Source of the DNA: Fictibacillus phosphorivorans
GTDB taxonomy: Bacteria; Bacillota; Bacilli; Bacillales; Fictibacillaceae
DNA length: 64,000 nt
NCBI RefSeq assembly: GCF_007673525.1
Contig: NZ_VDZU01000001.1
Location: 558,001-622,000 of the forward strand
Direction: 5' to 3'
The notes under the pieces: model-generated
What the model was told of the DNA's origin: nothing
Seen by the model: only the letters and a program-made list of their open reading frames with translations
The model's database searches: none
Part shown: positions 61,267 to 64,000 of the stretch, one piece after another
Layout of the letters: each line of letters starts with the position of its first letter
Numbering within the stretch: position 1 is the first letter of the stretch
Position numbers and translations under genes: made by a program

Positions 61267-62778
61267 ATGCCATCCAAAGACGATTTTATCAAACAAGAAG
61301 GCACGGAGTTCCCCGGCAAAACATACGTGGAACACTTACTGCGCCCCGTATTCAACGACCAAAGAGACTATCTTTTTAAACATATGTTTAACATTCACCG
61401 AGCACATGTTGTGATGCTATCTGAACAACGAATCTTAGATAAAAGTGATGCCACGAAAATACTCAGAGGTGTAGAAGCTATAGCGAAGATCGATCCACAA
61501 ACACTAACCTATGATCCACAATTCGAAGATCTATTCTTCATGATCGAGCACAAAATTAGTGAAGAAATCGGATCAGATCTTGCGGGCAGTATGCATATAG
61601 CCCGTAGCCGGAACGACATGGGAATCGCCATGTACCGACTCGTGTTAAGAGAACACATTCTAACACTCACAGAAAGCGCACTATTACTCGCAAGAGCCCT
61701 TCTAGAAAAGATCGACGAACACGCCGAAACTGTCATGACCGCCTATACTCACACCCAACCCGCACAGCCGACAACACTCGGCCACTACTTAACCGCTGTG
61801 CTAGACATCCTTCTACGAGATATCAAACGTCTTCAATCGGCTTACGAAACTGTGAACTCTTCACCAATGGGAGCGGCAGCACTCTCTACAACGAGTTTTC
61901 CAGTCGATCGCTATCGAGTAGGTGAACTGCTCGGTTTCTCGCGTCTTATTGAAAACTCCTATGATGCTGTAGCAGGTGCGGATTATTTGATAGAAACAGC
62001 GACTGCCGTTTTAACGTTGATGACGAATAGCGGTCGTTGGATTCAAGATTTTCTTCAACTCGTTACCCGTGAACATGACATCATAAAAGTGGCAGATCCA
62101 TACGTGCAGATCAGCTCGATCATGCCGCAAAAACGAAATCCGGTTTCTATTGAGCATTCGCGGGCACTGGCCAGTTCCTCCATTGGAGAAGCGCTTGCCG
62201 CTATCACGATGATTCACAACACACCTTTTGGCGATATCGTCGATACAGAAGACGACCTTCAGCCGCATCTATATAGAAGTTATGAAAAAGCAAACCGGGT
62301 AATGCACCTCATGCATGCGGTCATCCGAACGATGGAAGTGAACAAAGATCGAGCCCTCGCTCGTGCAAAAACATCTTGTATCACGATTACAGAGCTTGCG
62401 GATTTTTTAGCGAAAGAAAAGAGTGTACCGTTTCGCGCTGCTCACAAAATAGCGAGCACCCTTGCAAAAAAGTGCTCATCGGAAAAGTTAGAACTATATG
62501 AACTGCCCCTTCAAACGGTTCAACAAATTTTGATGACTCATCACCAAAACCTGACTCTCACCCAAAAAGAGTGGGAAGAAATCATCTGCCCCATCCAATT
62601 TGTGATAAGGCGTAGTATTCAGGGTGGACCGAATTCGGATGAGGTGAGGAGGATGGCAGAAGAACGACACACTGTGATAAATGATCTAGTAAAGTGTCAG
62701 GAAGAAAGGAGATCGACCCAAACAATAGCAGAAAATAAGCTGCGATGTGCAATTTGTAGTCTAATAGAAGGAAATTAA
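61267..62778 (+). CDS. argininosuccinate lyase-like enzyme of the fumarase/aspartase superfamily
   Basis: A 503-residue protein with superfamily motifs GSMHIARSRNDMGIAMYRL (about 108-126) and the catalytic loop SSIMPQKRNPVSIEHSRA, plus TAYTHTQPAQPTTLGHYL. These are the ArgH pattern. It stands alone: no argG or other arginine gene lies nearby, and the HTARSRNDQ motif of true ArgH reads HIARSRNDM here. It may be a paralogue acting on another succinyl or amino-dicarboxylate compound. GGAGGGG precedes ATG 61267. Superfamily assignment is sure; arginine synthesis is not. Confidence 0.78.
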   Translation: MPSKDDFIKQEGTEFPGKTYVEHLLRPVFNDQRDYLFKHMFNIHRAHVVMLSEQRILDKSDATKILRGVEAIAKIDPQTLTYDPQFEDLFFMIEHKISEEIGSDLAGSMHIARSRNDMGIAMYRLVLREHILTLTESALLLARALLEKIDEHAETVMTAYTHTQPAQPTTLGHYLTAVLDILLRDIKRLQSAYETVNSSPMGAAALSTTSFPVDRYRVGELLGFSRLIENSYDAVAGADYLIETATAVLTLMTNSGRWIQDFLQLVTREHDIIKVADPYVQISSIMPQKRNPVSIEHSRALASSSIGEALAAITMIHNTPFGDIVDTEDDLQPHLYRSYEKANRVMHLMHAVIRTMEVNKDRALARAKTSCITITELADFLAKEKSVPFRAAHKIASTLAKKCSSEKLELYELPLQTVQQILMTHHQNLTLTQKEWEEIICPIQFVIRRSIQGGPNSDEVRRMAEERHTVINDLVKCQEERRSTQTIAENKLRCAICSLIEGN

Positions 62779-62803
62779 AAAAAGCCAGCAGGCTTTTTTT
62801 CGT
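62776..62803 (+). terminator. terminator of the lyase-like gene
   Basis: AAAAAAAGCC and GGCTTTTTTT flank AGCA, right at the stop codon. Confidence 0.8.
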
Positions 62804-62882
62804 TTCCTGTCGAAAAGACAGTTAAATAAATATCCATAATTTCCGATATATGTAATAAACGGTATTTTTGAAGGAGGAGAAC

Positions 62883-64000
62883 ATGGAGAAAACGGTTGTA
62901 AAACGGTTAGTGATGACTTCTGCGTTTGCTGGTGCATTTTTTGCTGTGCCTCTCGTTGGTGAAGCTGCCTTAGGTGATAACACTCTTAAACAGGGGACAA
63001 CGCATGCGGATGTTCAGCAGCTGCAATCCATTTTAAAGCAAAAAGGATACTTCAAAGATTCACAAACGACAACGTATTTTGGACCGGTTACAAAAAAGGC
63101 AGTTATGGATTTTCAGAGAGCGAACGGACTCGTGGTAGATGGGATCGTGGGGAAGAATACGTATAGCAAGCTGTTGCAGAAGTCGTTTCAAGAAACGGCC
63201 CCGAAACCAGCACCAAATCCAATAACAGCTAAGCCAGTTCCGTCAAAGCCAGCTGCATCAAACCCAGCGGCTAACACTTCTTCCAAAGAAATGAAGCTGA
63301 AGTCCACAGGACAAGCTGTCATGAAGCTTCAGCAAGACCTTAAGTTCCTTGGTTATTTTACATATTATAAAACGACCGATTATTATGGAACGATCACAAC
63401 AGAAGCGGTTCGCAAATTTCAGATCAGTCAAAAATTAAAAGCTACAGGTGTAGCTGATGCGAAAACGCAAGAACTGATTCTGAAAGCTGTGGCGGCTAAA
63501 AAGGCACCAGCGGCTCCACCTTCACCAAAGCCAACGCCGGCTCCATCAAAACCGGCGACACCACCAGCTCCAAAGCCCCAGCCAAGCACTTCTAAGGACT
63601 TGAAGTTTGGCACAACAGGGCAGGAAGTCAAACAGTTACAAACACGCCTGAAAAATCTAGGCTTCTTTACATACCCTATGATCACGGACTATTTTGGGAC
63701 GGTAACAGAAGATAGTGTTGAAGCGTTTCAAAAGGCACACGGCCTACCTGTGACAGGAGTCGTAACCAAAACCGTTTTGGATAAGATGACTGAAGTAGAG
63801 AACAAAAAGCCAGAGCCTGTCAAAACACCGAACGAAATTACAATCAACGTGATCGCGAACGCGGCAGAACTTATGGGAACGCCGTACGTTTGGGCAGGAA
63901 CGACTCCGAGCGGCTTTGACTGCAGTGGTTTTATTCAATATGTGTTTGCAAAAGAAGACGTTGCACTTCCAAGGACGGTTGCTCAGATGTGGAACGCCAC
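62883..64000 (+). CDS. cell-wall hydrolase with three peptidoglycan-binding domains and NlpC/P60 domain (cut by window end)
   Basis: The frame runs open from ATG 62883 to the window end, giving 372 complete codons. After a signal peptide (1 to about 32) come three PG_binding_1-type repeats (about 40-95, 140-200 and 240-300), each with LQ..L...GYF/GFF, YFG.VT or YYGTIT, and a final motif like GIVGKNTYSKL. Proline-rich linkers (PKPTPAPSKPATPPAPKPQ) separate them. From about 320 an NlpC/P60 domain starts, with catalytic Cys in SGFDCSGFIQYVF; the histidine lies beyond the window. GGAGGAG precedes the start. It would cut peptide stems in the wall. Its first codons are not in any terminated reading frame here. 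Confidence 0.88.
   Translation, partial: MEKTVVKRLVMTSAFAGAFFAVPLVGEAALGDNTLKQGTTHADVQQLQSILKQKGYFKDSQTTTYFGPVTKKAVMDFQRANGLVVDGIVGKNTYSKLLQKSFQETAPKPAPNPITAKPVPSKPAASNPAANTSSKEMKLKSTGQAVMKLQQDLKFLGYFTYYKTTDYYGTITTEAVRKFQISQKLKATGVADAKTQELILKAVAAKKAPAAPPSPKPTPAPSKPATPPAPKPQPSTSKDLKFGTTGQEVKQLQTRLKNLGFFTYPMITDYFGTVTEDSVEAFQKAHGLPVTGVVTKTVLDKMTEVENKKPEPVKTPNEITINVIANAAELMGTPYVWAGTTPSGFDCSGFIQYVFAKEDVALPRTVAQMWNA

Noticed and set aside
1..64000. tRNA, rRNA, riboswitch or T-box
   Set aside because: No cloverleaf, rRNA stretch or recognised leader motif was seen by reading; a covariance-model search would settle this.

Overview
The window looks like a chromosome segment of a low-GC, spore-former-type Bacillaceae bacterium. 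I infer the Bacillus/Fictibacillus neighbourhood from strong AGGAGG-type ribosome sites, sigma-A promoters with 17-bp spacers, cre-like sites, B. subtilis-like gene sets (ycsG/ycsI/pxpBC, scr, nag) and a typical Bacillaceae intergenic repeat at 35.9-36.2 kb. Nothing in the sequence names the species. No rRNA, tRNA, insertion sequence, prophage or CRISPR array was seen. Almost the whole window is accessory carbohydrate metabolism.

Layout. 0.3-1.1 kb: YihY/BrkB-type membrane protein. 1.3-6.4 kb: sucrose module (LacI-type regulator, PTS EIIBC, sucrose-6-phosphate hydrolase, fructokinase) with two identical operators before the EIIBC gene. 6.7-10.4 kb, minus strand: 5-oxoproline module (pxpB, pxpC, NRAMP-like transporter, YcsI) without pxpA. 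10.6-11.6 kb: mannose-6-phosphate isomerase. 11.9-12.8 kb: NERD-domain protein. 13.2-16.7 kb: amino-sugar operon nanE, an RpiR-type regulator, nagA, nagB. 16.9-32.4 kb: secreted GHL10 glycosidase, sugar ABC transporter, FAD-dependent oxidoreductase, GH38 mannosidase, a ROK kinase fused to an RpiR regulator, CE7 esterase, DUF4127 protein and a ROK sugar kinase. 32.4-33.1 kb: two small membrane proteins. 33.5-54.8 kb: large glycan locus with two GH35 enzymes, two solute-binding proteins, four permeases, an NHL/TPR/YIP1-like membrane protein, a DUF5696 protein, a cytoplasmic glucoamylase-like/GH144-like enzyme and a convergent GH3 beta-glucosidase. 55.2-56.7 kb: ECF sigma factor with a DUF4179 anti-sigma partner. 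57-61 kb: DJ-1/PfpI protein, HTH-TPR regulator and two peptide-type permeases. 61.3-64 kb: argininosuccinate-lyase-like enzyme and a cell-wall NlpC/P60 hydrolase cut by the window end.

How it works together. The 13-32 kb block would take up and dismantle an amino-sugar-containing glycan: ManNAc-6-P goes to GlcNAc-6-P (NanE), then GlcN-6-P (NagA), then Fru-6-P (NagB). The 33-55 kb block would import oligosaccharides and split them inside the cell. Its two outermost glycosidase genes share the palindrome TCGAAACGTTTCGA and cre-type sites. None of the ABC systems here has its own ATPase, so a shared MsmX-like ATPase elsewhere is expected.

The most unusual feature is non-coding. Seven intergenic arrays (A to G) consist of degenerate 21-bp units (core near GAGCGAAAC), each closed by the same conserved 36-37 bp cap with an ACGTGT/ACACGT inverted repeat. 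An eighth array at the window start has the same 21-bp period but a different core (GACCCATAGAA). The 21-bp period equals two turns of B-DNA, the units are not consistently translatable, and three arrays lie between convergent genes and outside the apparent terminators. This suggests a phased protein-binding or chromosome-organising element that I do not recognise.
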